64,000 nucleotides of DNA from Lachnoclostridium sp. UBA5725 (GTDB lineage: Bacteria; Bacillota; Clostridia; Lachnospirales; Lachnospiraceae), in contig DIGJ01000003.1 of assembly GCA_002419585.1 (NCBI GenBank), positions 1-64,000 of the forward strand. The letters run 5' to 3'. A program made the translations under genes and the position numbers. Shown in pieces: positions 50,406 through 59,720 of this stretch. The notes beneath the pieces are model-generated. The model made no database searches. It was not told where the DNA came from and worked only from the letters and a program-made list of their open reading frames with translations. Every line of letters starts with the position of its first letter. Position 1 is the first letter of the stretch.

Positions 50406-51857
50406 CTATGCTTCCTTGTTTTCTCTAGATTTTTCATAAGTATAGGCAGCACGGATAATTGTCTTTTCATCGAAACAATCTCCGATTAGCTGTACTCCGA
50501 TTGGCAATCCTTTGCTATCCATTCCACAAGGCAAACTCATCGCTGGAAGCCCTGCAAGATTCACAGAAATGGTATAAATATCTCCTAAGTACATTTTGAT
50601 TGGGTCTGCTAGACTAGCACCTAATTTCGGAGCAGTCGTTGGAGCAACTGGTCCTAATATAATATCATATATTTTGAATGCTTCATCAAAGGCTTTCTTA
50701 ATCAAGGCTTTTGTCTTCAATGCCTTTAAATAATAGGCATCGTAATAGCCGGAACTTAGTACAAAGGAACCAAGCATAATTCTTCGTTTTACTTCTGCTC
50801 CAAATCCATGGGAACGAGTCTTTTTATACATACCGTGAAGGCCGTCAAAATTCTCGATACGATATCCATATTTGACTCCATCGAATCGAGCCAAATTCGA
50901 ACTTGCTTCTGCGGATGCGATGACATAATAAGCAGGAATTGCATATTCCACAAGCGGTAAATCAAACCACTCTACAATTGCCCCCTTCTTTTCTAGCTCA
51001 TCCGCAACCTTCAAGACCGCCTGTTTTACTTCTTCTTCTAGACCTTCAGCAAAATAGCCCTTTGGAAGTCCAATCTTTAACCCTTTTACATCTTCGGTAA
51101 GGGCTGAAACAAAATCATAGTCTTCGCGTTTTACACTGGTACTATCCTTTGAGTCATAAGATGCAATTGCTTCTAAAATAGTGGCACAGTCGGTCACATC
51201 TTTTGCAACTGGTCCAATCTGATCAAGCGAAGATCCATAAGCAATCAGTCCATAACGTGACACGGTTCCATAAGTAGGCTTAATTCCGGTTACACCACAA
51301 AACGAACTTGGCTGGCGGATGGATCCACCGGTATCGGAACCAAGAGAGAAATAGGTCTCTTTTGCAGCTACTGCAGCACAGGAACCACCAGAAGATCCTC
51401 CTGGAACATGTTCTTTGTTCCATGGATTCTTTGTCACCCCAAAATAGGAGGTTTCCGTTGTACTTCCCATTGCAAACTCATCCATATTCGTTTTACCAAT
51501 GATGACAGCGCCTGCAGCTTCCAGACGAAGTACCGCTTCTGCACTATAGGTAGGGATGAAGTTTTCAAGGATTCTAGAACTGCAGGTGGTAAGCATATCC
51601 TTGGTACACATATTGTCTTTGATTGCAACTGGAACGCCTGCTAATGGTCCGGTAAGTGTCCCATCATCTATCTGACGTTGCACTTGTAGGGCACGCCTTC
51701 TTGCACCTTCTTCATCTACTGTTACATAACAGTTTATTTCACTTTCAATCTCTTTAATCTGCATTAATACAGCCTCTGTCGCTTCTACACTTGTAGTCTC
51801 TCCTGCCTTAATCTTCTTTGCAAGCTCGACCGCTGTTAATTCTAAAATGTTATCCAT
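50406..51857 (-). CDS. gatA: Asp-tRNA(Asn)/Glu-tRNA(Gln) amidotransferase subunit A
   Basis: A 483-residue amidase-signature enzyme that hydrolyses glutamine. The Lys-cisSer-Ser triad is seen in VAIKDNM, GGSSGGS and SDTGGSIRQP. The frame allows MISMDN, but GGAGGTGATAAGC precedes ATG 51857 (MDNILELTAVEL). It starts 12 bases after gatC. Confidence 0.97.
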   Translation of the reverse strand: MDNILELTAVELAKKIKAGETTSVEATEAVLMQIKEIESEINCYVTVDEEGARRRALQVQRQIDDGTLTGPLAGVPVAIKDNMCTKDMLTTCSSRILENFIPTYSAEAVLRLEAAGAVIIGKTNMDEFAMGSTTETSYFGVTKNPWNKEHVPGGSSGGSCAAVAAKETYFSLGSDTGGSIRQPSSFCGVTGIKPTYGTVSRYGLIAYGSSLDQIGPVAKDVTDCATILEAIASYDSKDSTSVKREDYDFVSALTEDVKGLKIGLPKGYFAEGLEEEVKQAVLKVADELEKKGAIVEWFDLPLVEYAIPAYYVIASAEASSNLARFDGVKYGYRIENFDGLHGMYKKTRSHGFGAEVKRRIMLGSFVLSSGYYDAYYLKALKTKALIKKAFDEAFKIYDIILGPVAPTTAPKLGASLADPIKMYLGDIYTISVNLAGLPAMSLPCGMDSKGLPIGVQLIGDCFDEKTIIRAAYTYEKSRENKEA

Positions 51858-51869
51858 GCTTATCACCTC

Positions 51870-52163
51870 CTAATCTACCGTTTTGGGAACCATAAAGCTT
51901 CCTTCTTTTTTTGCTGGAGCATTGGAAAGAATTGCATCCCGCATATCTTCATTTGTTATGGTATCATCACGAAATACATTGTATACTGGAAATACATGTG
52001 ACATCGGTTCAACACCTTCTGTATCCAGTTCGTTTAATTTATCAATATAGTCAAGCATACTTCCCATATCTTTTTTGGCAGCTTCTTTTTCTTCATCGGT
52101 CAAGTCAAGCTTAGCTAAAATGCCTACATATTCAATGGTTTCATCTGTTATCACGTTTGCCAT
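51870..52163 (-). CDS. gatC: Asp-tRNA(Asn)/Glu-tRNA(Gln) amidotransferase subunit C
   Basis: A 97-residue belt subunit that wraps GatA and GatB ([38 protein letters not shown]). AGGAGGA lies eight bases before ATG 52163; ATG 52169 is too near. Eleven bases after aspS. Confidence 0.95.
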   Translation of the reverse strand: MANVITDETIEYVGILAKLDLTDEEKEAAKKDMGSMLDYIDKLNELDTEGVEPMSHVFPVYNVFRDDTITNEDMRDAILSNAPAKKEGSFMVPKTVD

Positions 52164-52174
52164 TTTCATTCCTC

Positions 52175-53503
52175 CTACGGTTCTAATCGGCTAAGGTCTC
52201 TAGGGAACAAGGTGGTTTCTCTTACATTTTCTTCATCCAGCAATTTCATTGTGAGTCGTTCCAATCCAATCCCAAGACCACCATGTGGTGGCATACCATG
52301 TTTAAATATCATAAGATAGGATTCCATGCCTTCGTTGGACATATCCCTCTTTTCAATTTTTTCTAAGAGTGTCTGATAGTCATGAATTCTTTGTCCACCT
52401 GTTGTTATTTCCATACCTTTAAATAACAGGTCAAAACTCAAAGTAAAGGTTGGATCCTTTGGATCATCCATTGCATAAAATGGTCGTTTCTTTGATGGAT
52501 AGTGCGTTACAAATACAAAATCTGCATCGTATTCTTCTTTAAAGTAACGGCTGATTAATACCTCTTCTTCTGGCTCCAAGTCATATGGGTTACGAATGTC
52601 TCGGTTATATTTTTCAGAAACCAGACGTTTTGCATCATCAAATCGAACCTGTGGAATCTCATCTGTCTTAGGTAAGGTTGCACCTAATATTTTTAATTCT
52701 TTTGCATACTCGCGCTCTAAAAGCTTCATCGTATACTGTAAGAATCCCGTTTCCATTGCCATAATATCTTCAAAGCTTTGAATATAGGCCATTTCAAAGT
52801 CAAGGCTGGTATATTCATTCAGGTGGCGTTTGGTATTGTGCTTTTCTGCACGAAATACCGGTGCCGCTTCAAACACACGGTCAAAAACACCTACCATTGT
52901 TTGTTTATAAAACTGTGGACTTTGTGCTAATACTGCTTTTTTGCCAAAATAATCGAGCTTAAAAATATTAGAACCGCCTTCTGCACCTTTCGCACCAATC
53001 TTTGGAGTTCTTACTTCGGTAAAACCTTCCTGGTATAAGAAATCACGAAATCCTCGAACAACACCTTCCTGTAATTTGAAGATGGCTCGTTCTCTGATAT
53101 TTCTCAACGAGATAGGGCGAAGATTTAATTTGGTTTCTAAGGAAGTCGATAATTTCCACTTTGCAATTGGTATCGGCATCGCCTCGGCTGGTTCTGACAA
53201 CACTTTGATTTCTCTCAAACGAAGCTCAACACCATTTGGTGCTCGATCCTCGCGTTTCACAATGCCTTCCACTTCCAGTGTGCTGGCTTCTTTTATATCT
53301 TTTAAAGAAAAGTTGGTAAGACCTTCTTCAAATACACATTGTAAGAGTCCTTCTCTTTTTCGTAAGACAACAAATGCAACGTCTCCCATATCACGAATGG
53401 TATGAATGGCACCATTTACCTTTACTGATGTTCCTTCTTCTAGTTCGAAAAGTTCTGAGATTTCAAATGTTTCTTTTTTCTTAACGCCTGATATAAACTC
53501 CAT
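52175..53503 (-). CDS. aspS: Aspartyl-tRNA synthetase, archaeal/non-discriminating type
   Basis: A 442-residue class II synthetase: OB-fold anticodon-binding domain (about 10-110), then the catalytic core with [21 protein letters not shown] (within it motif 2) and motif 3 [11 protein letters not shown]. It lacks the bacterial GAD insertion, so it is the short archaeal type. With gatCAB and an Asn-specific T-box, it likely charges tRNA(Asn) with Asp for amidation. The start is ATG 53503, eight bases after AGGAGG. Confidence 0.92.
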   Translation of the reverse strand: MEFISGVKKKETFEISELFELEEGTSVKVNGAIHTIRDMGDVAFVVLRKREGLLQCVFEEGLTNFSLKDIKEASTLEVEGIVKREDRAPNGVELRLREIKVLSEPAEAMPIPIAKWKLSTSLETKLNLRPISLRNIRERAIFKLQEGVVRGFRDFLYQEGFTEVRTPKIGAKGAEGGSNIFKLDYFGKKAVLAQSPQFYKQTMVGVFDRVFEAAPVFRAEKHNTKRHLNEYTSLDFEMAYIQSFEDIMAMETGFLQYTMKLLEREYAKELKILGATLPKTDEIPQVRFDDAKRLVSEKYNRDIRNPYDLEPEEEVLISRYFKEEYDADFVFVTHYPSKKRPFYAMDDPKDPTFTLSFDLLFKGMEITTGGQRIHDYQTLLEKIEKRDMSNEGMESYLMIFKHGMPPHGGLGIGLERLTMKLLDEENVRETTLFPRDLSRLEP

Positions 53504-53558
53504 AGTCAAGTCCTCCTGTAATTAGATTGTTTCCTACTTCGATGCCTTCTATGTGAGG

Positions 53559-53620
53559 CGCTGAGTGCATCACATGAATGATTAAGCTCATCCGGAAGGC
53601 CGCCAAGCGCATCACATGAA
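53559..53620. repeat. Direct repeat in aspS leader
   Basis: GCATCACATGAA with related flanks occurs at 53559-53578 and 53601-53620, 42 bases apart. Possibly remnants of a tandem duplication. The region between the T-box terminator and aspS (about 230 bases) holds no supported gene. Confidence 0.4.
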
Positions 53621-53665
53621 GATAAAACCTTCATGGGATCGTGGGCTTCGCCCACTGTAGAAAAC

Positions 53666-53707
53666 CAAAGTATTATAATTTCATGCAAGCATGATTATAA
53701 TACTTTG
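53666..53707 (-). promoter_or_regulatory. Hairpin between T-box and aspS
   Basis: A 14-bp perfect stem (53666-53679 with 53694-53707) around a loop with inner CATGC/GCATG. Downstream of the T-box terminator on the minus strand. No T run; it may stabilise or process the mRNA. Confidence 0.5.
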
Positions 53708-53738
53708 CTTTCCTACGCTTGGCTCATTGCCAGCACGC

Positions 53739-54027
53739 AAAAAGTCCCGAAGTAGTTTCGCTACTTCGGGACGGATTATTCTGAATCCGCGGTACCACCC
53801 GCATTGAAAAAGTTGGTATGAACCATCTTTTTCCTCTCAAAACACTTAACGCGTGTTAACGCATAGACCTACTTTAACAAATACTGTCTTGTTCAACCTA
53901 TGAGCTCCAGAGTGTTCCTCCACTTGCTTATCATCCATTGGGAGCTCTCAGTCGGTGACTCCGCATTCCTGTCTTACAATGCGATCGGCAAATTTTAGTC
54001 TCTTTCATTGCTTCGTTTATAAATTTG
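53739..54027 (-). promoter_or_regulatory. T-box leader, specifier probably AAC (Asn)
   Basis: Read on the minus strand this is a T-box riboswitch: stem I with GAGAGC...GAGCTC, the conserved T-box GGTGGTACCGCG (53788-53799), and a terminator with a 12-bp stem (53744-53755 with 53761-53772) and T run (53739-53743). In the specifier-loop position AAC stands before ACTCTGGAG (53914-53916), i.e. Asn. Uncharged tRNA(Asn) would thus switch on aspS-gatCAB. Confidence 0.88.
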
Positions 54028-54033
54028 ATTCTA

Positions 54034-54062
54034 AGATTAACATATAAAGTTTCATTTGACAA
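54034..54062 (-). promoter_or_regulatory. Promoter of T-box operon
   Basis: Minus strand TTGTCA (54057-54062), 17 bases, TAATCT (54034-54039), seven bases from the expected leader start. Confidence 0.6.
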
Positions 54063-54098
54063 GAACTTTTTAATTTATTTCACTATTTATTTAACGCG

Positions 54099-55016
54099 TT
54101 ATTTAAATAAACTAGCAAAAAATTCCTCCAATGCGGCAAAAAAGCTTTCAAAGAAACGACTGATGCCTGACATAATTCCGTCGGTATCAACTCCCAAATC
54201 ATTTAATTTATTATACAAATCCTGTGCTTGAGTTTTGAGTGCATCTGCATCAATATCTATCTTTGCCATTTTACCCATTAAGTTTGTCACATTTTGGATT
54301 TGGTCATCGGATAATTCTAGATTTAATTGTTCTGCGGCATCTTTGATTGCTGCTTTCATTTCTTCTGGGCTATCAAGTTTACCTTCAACAACCTGTTGTT
54401 TTACCAGTGCCATCAGTTCTTCTACTTTTTGTGATTCGCCAACTTCTTGCGCAAGGTTTCCGGTAAGTACAAGTTCATTAACAGCGGTATCCATTGTTTC
54501 TTGCGTAATTTCTTCCCCTGTCATAACGGAATATGCTTCCATCGCACCAACCAGTGCAGCGGTACCAGTTATTTCAAATGGTCCTGCAACAATTACCTGT
54601 GCATTTTCAATTCCAGCGGTAATTAAAGCATTGCAATACATTCCCTGTGTACAGTAATTAATATTATGTGTATCTACTGTAATTCCATACCCATCTTCTT
54701 GCTTTACAACCAAAACAGAAGAAAGCGCTCTGCTTCCAATAACCGAAGCATCCAGATATTCACCTAAGTATTGCTTTTCTTCCTCATTGGTCACTTCGAT
54801 TACATCAAAGCTTTCCACTTGCTCTTCGGTAATTCCCATAAGGTCGAGAACGGTTGCTCTTTCACTGTCTTTTAAGTCTGAACCAAGTGCAAGATACGGC
54901 GTATAATTATCATCTCCACTGATTCCATCCGCTCTTGCTATCATAGGAGTTGCTGTAATAAGCGTCAATGCCGCCATGCATACCGCACCCCATCGTTTCC
55001 AATATTTCTTCATCAT
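54099..55016 (-). CDS. DUF1002 secreted protein
   Basis: A protein of 305 residues with a signal peptide (basic start MMKKYWKRWG, hydrophobic stretch, ARA-DG cleavage about residue 30). A DUF1002 domain (YLALGSDLKDSERATVLDLMGI; VDTHNINYCTQGMY; NALITAGIENAQV) follows, then a C-terminal helical, acidic tail with FFESFFAALEEFFA. The family is found in Firmicutes, function unknown. ATG 55016 has GGAAAGG upstream; the frame reaches 55061. Exported or cell-surface. Confidence 0.82.
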   Translation of the reverse strand: MMKKYWKRWGAVCMAALTLITATPMIARADGISGDDNYTPYLALGSDLKDSERATVLDLMGITEEQVESFDVIEVTNEEEKQYLGEYLDASVIGSRALSSVLVVKQEDGYGITVDTHNINYCTQGMYCNALITAGIENAQVIVAGPFEITGTAALVGAMEAYSVMTGEEITQETMDTAVNELVLTGNLAQEVGESQKVEELMALVKQQVVEGKLDSPEEMKAAIKDAAEQLNLELSDDQIQNVTNLMGKMAKIDIDADALKTQAQDLYNKLNDLGVDTDGIMSGISRFFESFFAALEEFFASLFK

Positions 55017-55308
55017 ATTTTTTCCTTTCCTTCTTGCACAAACAATATGTTTTTTACACACACATTGTTACTTTCATACCTGAATATAACCATAGACAAC
55101 TTATCGCGAAGTGTCTATGGCTATCATATCACATATTTTATAAATTAATCAATTCTGGGGATATTATTTTTTTCTTACAATTCATCAATATATTTATTAT
55201 TTATCAAAATACTATACCTTATTAAATCGGTAATAACTTGAAATCATTATTTTGTATTTCTTCACTTCTGTCTTTATCTCTCATATCATATTATCAGAGG
55301 TGATATTT

Positions 55309-55482
55309 ATGAATGTTTGCTCAAATTTTGTTTTTCTTACCACGCTTGCTTGTCAATTTGCAGAATATTTAAGTGAAGATGAACTTTCTTTACTTAGTGC
55401 TAATCTATCTGTTTTGAGTAGTATGTTGTCTGCAATTGTAGCGCAGCAAGGAATTTGCGATAAAAATGATAGCAGTATTTAG
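55309..55482 (+). CDS. Small DUF6774-like protein
   Basis: A 57-residue protein (MNVCSNFVFLTTLACQFAEY then LSEDELSLLSANLSVLS). The Cys at the beginning and the ACQFAEYLSEDELSLL pattern fit a small family of clostridial proteins (DUF6774 type) of unknown function. GAGGTGATATTT precedes ATG 55309; the frame opens upstream at 55252. Single gene in a 540-bp gap. Confidence 0.65.
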   Translation: MNVCSNFVFLTTLACQFAEYLSEDELSLLSANLSVLSSMLSAIVAQQGICDKNDSSI

Positions 55483-55603
55483 CCCTGCCATACCCATTAA
55501 TTCCTTTGTTTGCCTTGTATTCTGATTTGTGGTATCATTTTAGTAAAAGATACCGTGTCCACATTACATAATATTATGATTTTAGCAAACATGGGAGACC
55601 AAA

Positions 55604-56437
55604 ATGAAAAAAATCAAGCCACTACTTTCACTACTTTTCGCTTTAATCCTCATATCCATAATTCCACAAACAGCGTGTGCAAAGACGCTTAGTACGGACG
55701 CTTACAGCTGGAGCCGTGCGACAAACAAAAATCATAAAACGCCTGCAATTCCAAAACAAACAAACGCATGGTTAAAGGAGTATAATGGGTATTATGTGTA
55801 CAATACAAAGGAAAAAGTTATTTATTTGACCTTTGATATGGGCTATGAGAATGGATATACATCTAAAATTCTGGATGTGTTAAAAAAGCACGACGCAAAA
55901 GCAACCTTCTTTGTCTGCAAAGCATTTATTGACAGCAATCCAAAGGGTATAAAAAGAATGGTAAAAGAAGGACATGTTGTCGCAAATCATACGGTTAATC
56001 ATATCCCGTTTTATAAACTTACGGAAAGCAAACTTAAAACGGACCTAAAAGGTGTAGAGGATGCCTATGAAAAAGTAACCGGCGAAAAAATGCTCAAGCT
56101 TGTTCGTCCACCAGAAGGTGGCTTTAGTGAAAAATCCCTTTTTCTTAGCCAGAAGCTTGGGTATACCTCGATATTTTGGAGTATTGCATTGGCAAATGAT
56201 TGGAATCTAAAAAAACAGCCCTCCAAAGAACAAACCCTTTCCTTATTCAAAACTCAGTACCACAATGGTGCGATTGTTTTATTGCATGGAATATCTCCTG
56301 CTGTTGCAAACAATTTGGATGAAATGTTGAAACAGCTCGAGGATGTCGGATATGAATTTCGCCTTATAACAGATATTATAAATGACAATACAATACAGAA
56401 GAAAAATGTTTCTTACTCCGTTTCTTTGTTTGAGTAA
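55604..56437 (+). CDS. pdaA: PdaA-like polysaccharide deacetylase (spore cortex)
   Basis: A 277-residue exported NodB-type deacetylase. Signal peptide about 1-26 (cleavage after ACA). NodB motifs: TFDMGYENG (76-84), NHTVNH (128-133), and RPPEGGFS. The YEN variant of motif 1 and the WSIALANDW segment fit PdaA, which makes the muramic-delta-lactam of spore cortex. GGGAG lies nine bases before the start. Convergent with the GMC gene. Confidence 0.9.
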   Translation: MKKIKPLLSLLFALILISIIPQTACAKTLSTDAYSWSRATNKNHKTPAIPKQTNAWLKEYNGYYVYNTKEKVIYLTFDMGYENGYTSKILDVLKKHDAKATFFVCKAFIDSNPKGIKRMVKEGHVVANHTVNHIPFYKLTESKLKTDLKGVEDAYEKVTGEKMLKLVRPPEGGFSEKSLFLSQKLGYTSIFWSIALANDWNLKKQPSKEQTLSLFKTQYHNGAIVLLHGISPAVANNLDEMLKQLEDVGYEFRLITDIINDNTIQKKNVSYSVSLFE

Positions 56438-56444
56438 TATCAAC

Positions 56445-58151
56445 TTACATACCATTAAAATACTTTTGCAATATTTTTTCAGCGGTTCGAGTTGCCAATG
56501 CCTGTGTTGTTAAGGTCGGATTCGGACCGCCGATTCCGTTATATAATACACTGTTATCGGCAATATACAAATGATTTACTTGCAAAGCTTCACAATTTAA
56601 ATCGGTAACATAGCCAAGGCGCATCGTGCTTGTCATATGAATATACAATTCAGGTGGCCAGTTAGACCGAATCACTATTTTAGCTCCTGCTTTTCTCATA
56701 ATGTCTGCCGCTATCCAGGCTAATTTTTCTCTTTTTTCTTGATCTTCTACACTTGGATGATAATTTACAACTGGAATAAAACCGTTTTCATCTTTTAATT
56801 CTGGATCCAATGTAACACTATTTCGCTGATCCACTTGATCATCGGTAAAAATCAAAGCACTTAACGTTCTTGGATAATTTCTCATAAATTCTTTTAGTTG
56901 CTCTCCAACCACCATACCTTCTATGTCCCAAGGTACTTGGCTATTCGTAGGATTTAAGAAGGAATACCCTTTACCACTTATTCCATATACCAAAGAGGAA
57001 TATAGCCCTGGACTTATTCCATAGGTTTCAACAACTCCAAGCCCTGGATAGTCAAACCGAGCCGCTGCATTTTGTCCTACATATGGTCTAATCTCTGGAA
57101 CGCCTAAAATGTTCATTAAATCATCTTCATCAAAAATACCGGAAACGCTGTCAAACCAATGATTCACAAGTCCCTTGCCAACCCAAGGATTTTCAGGAAG
57201 TTGGGAATTAAGCCATAATCTTGGTGTTTCGATTGCACCACCTGACATAACAATTACATTTGCCCGTAATTCTACGAATTCTCCAGACCATGTATTGCGG
57301 TATATTACACCAACCGCCTTTTGTTTACGATCTTGGTCTTCTTCTGTTATTATTTTTACTGCAAATGCATTTGGTCTTACCTCAACATTTCCTGTAGCTA
57401 GCGCAAGAGGAATATAGCTTGCCATAGTAGATCGTTTCGCCACACCATCTATTGTTCGTCCGATATGGCAGCCATTTACGCAATGGCCTCTTAGTGTACA
57501 ACCAATCGGCTCACTGCCTTTTGGATCGAATTCTTTGTTTTCCAAAAGTAGATATGGGGGTAAGATTGCATTCGGTTGTGATCGATACCCCGGTTGTGTT
57601 ACATCTTTTCCTTCAATTTCGTTCCACCCAGCATTTTTTGCACCATAATAAAATATATTTTCTTTTGGTGTTGTAGGAGCCGTTGAAACCGGAAGCGTAG
57701 ATTCTACTTTTTCATAATAAGGAATTAGCTCTTGATACGTAATTGGCCAAACATCATCCACTGATATTGGGAATGCCCTTGGTGAATTTGTGAAATATTG
57801 AAGTGTTGTTCCCCCAACACCAGAATTTTGCCATACAAAACCACCTTTTTCTATATTTCTAGGCCAGGGAGCAAGTTCTCTGTTTGCCGGTCCCCAGCGA
57901 AATTTTCCGTAGAAAGAGTTATTCATATCATCTTCTAGATCGGTAAAGCTCTTTTTTAAAAGATCGATACTTAAATCTTCATAACGATTACTACTGACAG
58001 CTCCTGACTCCGCATTTGGATTGGGCCATTTACTATTACCATACCAAGGACCGGCTTCTAATAAGATTACCTTTCTTCCCGCTTGACCAAGCTCTTTCGC
58101 AACGACTGCCCCGCCTCCACCAGCTCCAATTACGATTACATCTGTATCCAT
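56445..58151 (-). CDS. GMC-type FAD oxidoreductase (gluconate/sorbitol dehydrogenase-like large subunit)
   Basis: A 568-residue flavoprotein: FAD-binding GAGGGGA at residues 9-15, EAG 32-34, and C-terminal active-site region HMTSTMRLG and NPTLTTQALA with the GMC His/Asn pair. It resembles the large subunit of membrane gluconate 2-dehydrogenase but has no signal peptide. It pairs with the subunit-3-like gene 23 bases upstream. A cytochrome subunit is not present. In an anaerobe its electron acceptor is unclear. Sporulation-type promoter and neighbours suggest a spore-layer role. Confidence 0.82.
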   Translation of the reverse strand: MDTDVIVIGAGGGGAVVAKELGQAGRKVILLEAGPWYGNSKWPNPNAESGAVSSNRYEDLSIDLLKKSFTDLEDDMNNSFYGKFRWGPANRELAPWPRNIEKGGFVWQNSGVGGTTLQYFTNSPRAFPISVDDVWPITYQELIPYYEKVESTLPVSTAPTTPKENIFYYGAKNAGWNEIEGKDVTQPGYRSQPNAILPPYLLLENKEFDPKGSEPIGCTLRGHCVNGCHIGRTIDGVAKRSTMASYIPLALATGNVEVRPNAFAVKIITEEDQDRKQKAVGVIYRNTWSGEFVELRANVIVMSGGAIETPRLWLNSQLPENPWVGKGLVNHWFDSVSGIFDEDDLMNILGVPEIRPYVGQNAAARFDYPGLGVVETYGISPGLYSSLVYGISGKGYSFLNPTNSQVPWDIEGMVVGEQLKEFMRNYPRTLSALIFTDDQVDQRNSVTLDPELKDENGFIPVVNYHPSVEDQEKREKLAWIAADIMRKAGAKIVIRSNWPPELYIHMTSTMRLGYVTDLNCEALQVNHLYIADNSVLYNGIGGPNPTLTTQALATRTAEKILQKYFNGM

Positions 58152-58174
58152 GCTCCATTCTCTCCCAATATTTA

Positions 58175-58807
58175 TTATTTATTACTGCTTGCAAGTTCTT
58201 GTGCTGACTCATATTGTCTTACATAGTTCACATAGGTAAAAGATTTTCCAGGATAACCTACCTGCAGCCAACTATCTGGTTTAAATTCAAAAACACGCTG
58301 ATTGGGTTCATAAAGTCGGGTTACTCCATATCCATACCACTCGCTGTAGTAACCCATCATGGTATATCGATTTAAAGAAGCAATTATGGATAGCAACCCC
58401 GGATATCTTTGTATATCTTTGGAATCCGGTGTAACATAAATATCTATAGCGTTTAAATAGCTTGCTACACGTAACTGATCAACAAGCGAAAGCGATGCAA
58501 AGTACGCGTTTCCGATTACTCTTGTTACATTAGAAAAGTTATTATCATAGATAAATAGCTGTTTTGCATAGGAATTCATTAGATTGGCTATAAAATCAGC
58601 ATATCGATAATAGTAATAATAATCTAACATCATCATTACGTATTGATTGGTGTCATAATCCAGAGCACCAAAATAATAAATACTGCCATATTGTTCAGCT
58701 AAAAAAGGAGTACGAGGAATAACCCCATTGACAAAAGCCTTAAATGTCTCAATCGAATAATATGGTTCCAATTCCTTTATATCCTCATCTTTTCTATTTA
58801 CATCCAC
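58175..58807 (-). CDS. Gluconate 2-dehydrogenase subunit 3-like protein
   Basis: A 210-residue protein of the subunit-3 family (YSIETFKAFVNGVIPRTP; YNFGALDYDTNQY type segment). Proteobacterial relatives are Tat-exported partners of the GMC subunit; here there is no Tat motif. It is rich in Tyr (runs of YYYYY-like in LDYYYYYRYAD). It probably chaperones or anchors the GMC enzyme encoded next. First gene of a two-gene operon with a CATAAATTA-type (-10) mother-cell promoter. Confidence 0.78.
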   Translation of the reverse strand: MDVNRKDEDIKELEPYYSIETFKAFVNGVIPRTPFLAEQYGSIYYFGALDYDTNQYVMMMLDYYYYYRYADFIANLMNSYAKQLFIYDNNFSNVTRVIGNAYFASLSLVDQLRVASYLNAIDIYVTPDSKDIQRYPGLLSIIASLNRYTMMGYYSEWYGYGVTRLYEPNQRVFEFKPDSWLQVGYPGKSFTYVNYVRQYESAQELASSNK

Positions 58808-58854
58808 CGCTTATCACCCAAACATTCATTATTTAAATATATAAGCGGTAACGT

Positions 58855-58884
58855 TAATTTATGAAATTTTAACTGTAAATTATT
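58855..58884 (-). promoter_or_regulatory. Mother-cell sigma-E/K-like promoter of GMC operon
   Basis: Minus strand CATAAATTA (58855-58863) preceded by AATAATT (58878-58884), 14 bases apart, similar to the sigma-E consensus. About 48 bases before the start codon. Confidence 0.45.
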
Positions 58885-58910
58885 TTTACTAATGAAACGA
58901 TACTTCGAAA

Positions 58911-58919
58911 CATATCTTA
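58911..58919 (+). promoter_or_regulatory. Sigma-E/K-like -10 box before rubrerythrin
   Basis: CATATCTTA fits the mother-cell -10 pattern CATA-N3-TA. No convincing -35 box at the expected place. Confidence 0.35.
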
Positions 58920-58944
58920 TAAAAAAGATGATAAGGAATGAACT

Positions 58945-59478
58945 ATGGCATTTCAGGATAGTAAGACATATCAAAATTTAATAACAGCATATGATAAAGA
59001 ATTAATGTCGAGTGCCAGCTATCTTATATATAGTGATATTGCCAGAAATGCAGGTTATATAGAGATTAGTGATATATACGATGTGATTGCCAAAAATAAC
59101 AAGGAACATGCAAGAATCTGGTTAAGACGTATAAACGAAGGGAAGTTGCCTACCCTTTCTGATGCCCTTAGACAATCCATGCAAAATGAATATGAAATGT
59201 CAAGTATAATGTATCAGAATTTTACAACAGTAGCGCGCGAAGAAGGGTATGATGATATTGCTGCTTTGTTTAGTGGGGTAGCAAATATTGGTTATTATCA
59301 CAGCTCGGAATTCCAAGATATTTTGGGCAATGTAGAAACCAATCAGGTTTTTTGCAAACCTCAAGAAAGATTATGGATCTGTATGCAATGCGGCAATATC
59401 ATGTCAGGGATATGTGCTCCTGATATTTGTCCAGTTTGTGCTTTCCCACAAGGATTTTACAAATTGTACACTGTATAA
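58945..59478 (+). CDS. Atypical rubrerythrin
   Basis: A 177-residue ferritin-like protein with a C-terminal rubredoxin-like domain (CMQCG ... CPVCAFPQG). Helix 1 Glu19 and the EH of KEHARIW (54-55) match the diiron ligands. In helix 3 the expected first Glu of E-x-Y-E is Asn81, and in helix 4 the Glu three before His119 is Gly116. The diiron centre may therefore be incomplete. Rubrerythrins remove peroxide in anaerobes. The divergent GMC operon and the sporulation-type -10 suggest a spore-linked variant. Confidence 0.78.
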   Translation: MAFQDSKTYQNLITAYDKELMSSASYLIYSDIARNAGYIEISDIYDVIAKNNKEHARIWLRRINEGKLPTLSDALRQSMQNEYEMSSIMYQNFTTVAREEGYDDIAALFSGVANIGYYHSSEFQDILGNVETNQVFCKPQERLWICMQCGNIMSGICAPDICPVCAFPQGFYKLYTV

Positions 59479-59531
59479 ACGAAGTAAATAAGTATGTGCA
59501 GATTAAAACGAATATCTTACAAAAAGAAAGG

Positions 59532-59569
59532 GGATGTTGCAAAAATAACCTTTGTATTTTGCAACATCC
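59532..59569 (+). terminator. Terminator after rubrerythrin
   Basis: GGATGTTGCAAAA (59532-59544) pairs perfectly with 59557-59569, and a T-rich stretch follows (CTCTTATTT). Confidence 0.8.
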
Positions 59570-59720
59570 TCTTATTTCCAATCAATATTTCCTACTCACT
59601 TCCATAACAATCAAATAGAACAATCGGATAATTGTCATACTTAAATTCTCAATCAATTTATAAGTAATTAATTTGTATGAAAGACATATAGTTTATTAAT
59701 AATCATTGTTTGAGGCCTAT

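Noticed and set aside
53506..53688. 60-codon frame between the T-box and aspS
   Set aside because: The translation contains the direct repeat of the leader and no family signal, with no ribosome binding site; it is leader sequence.
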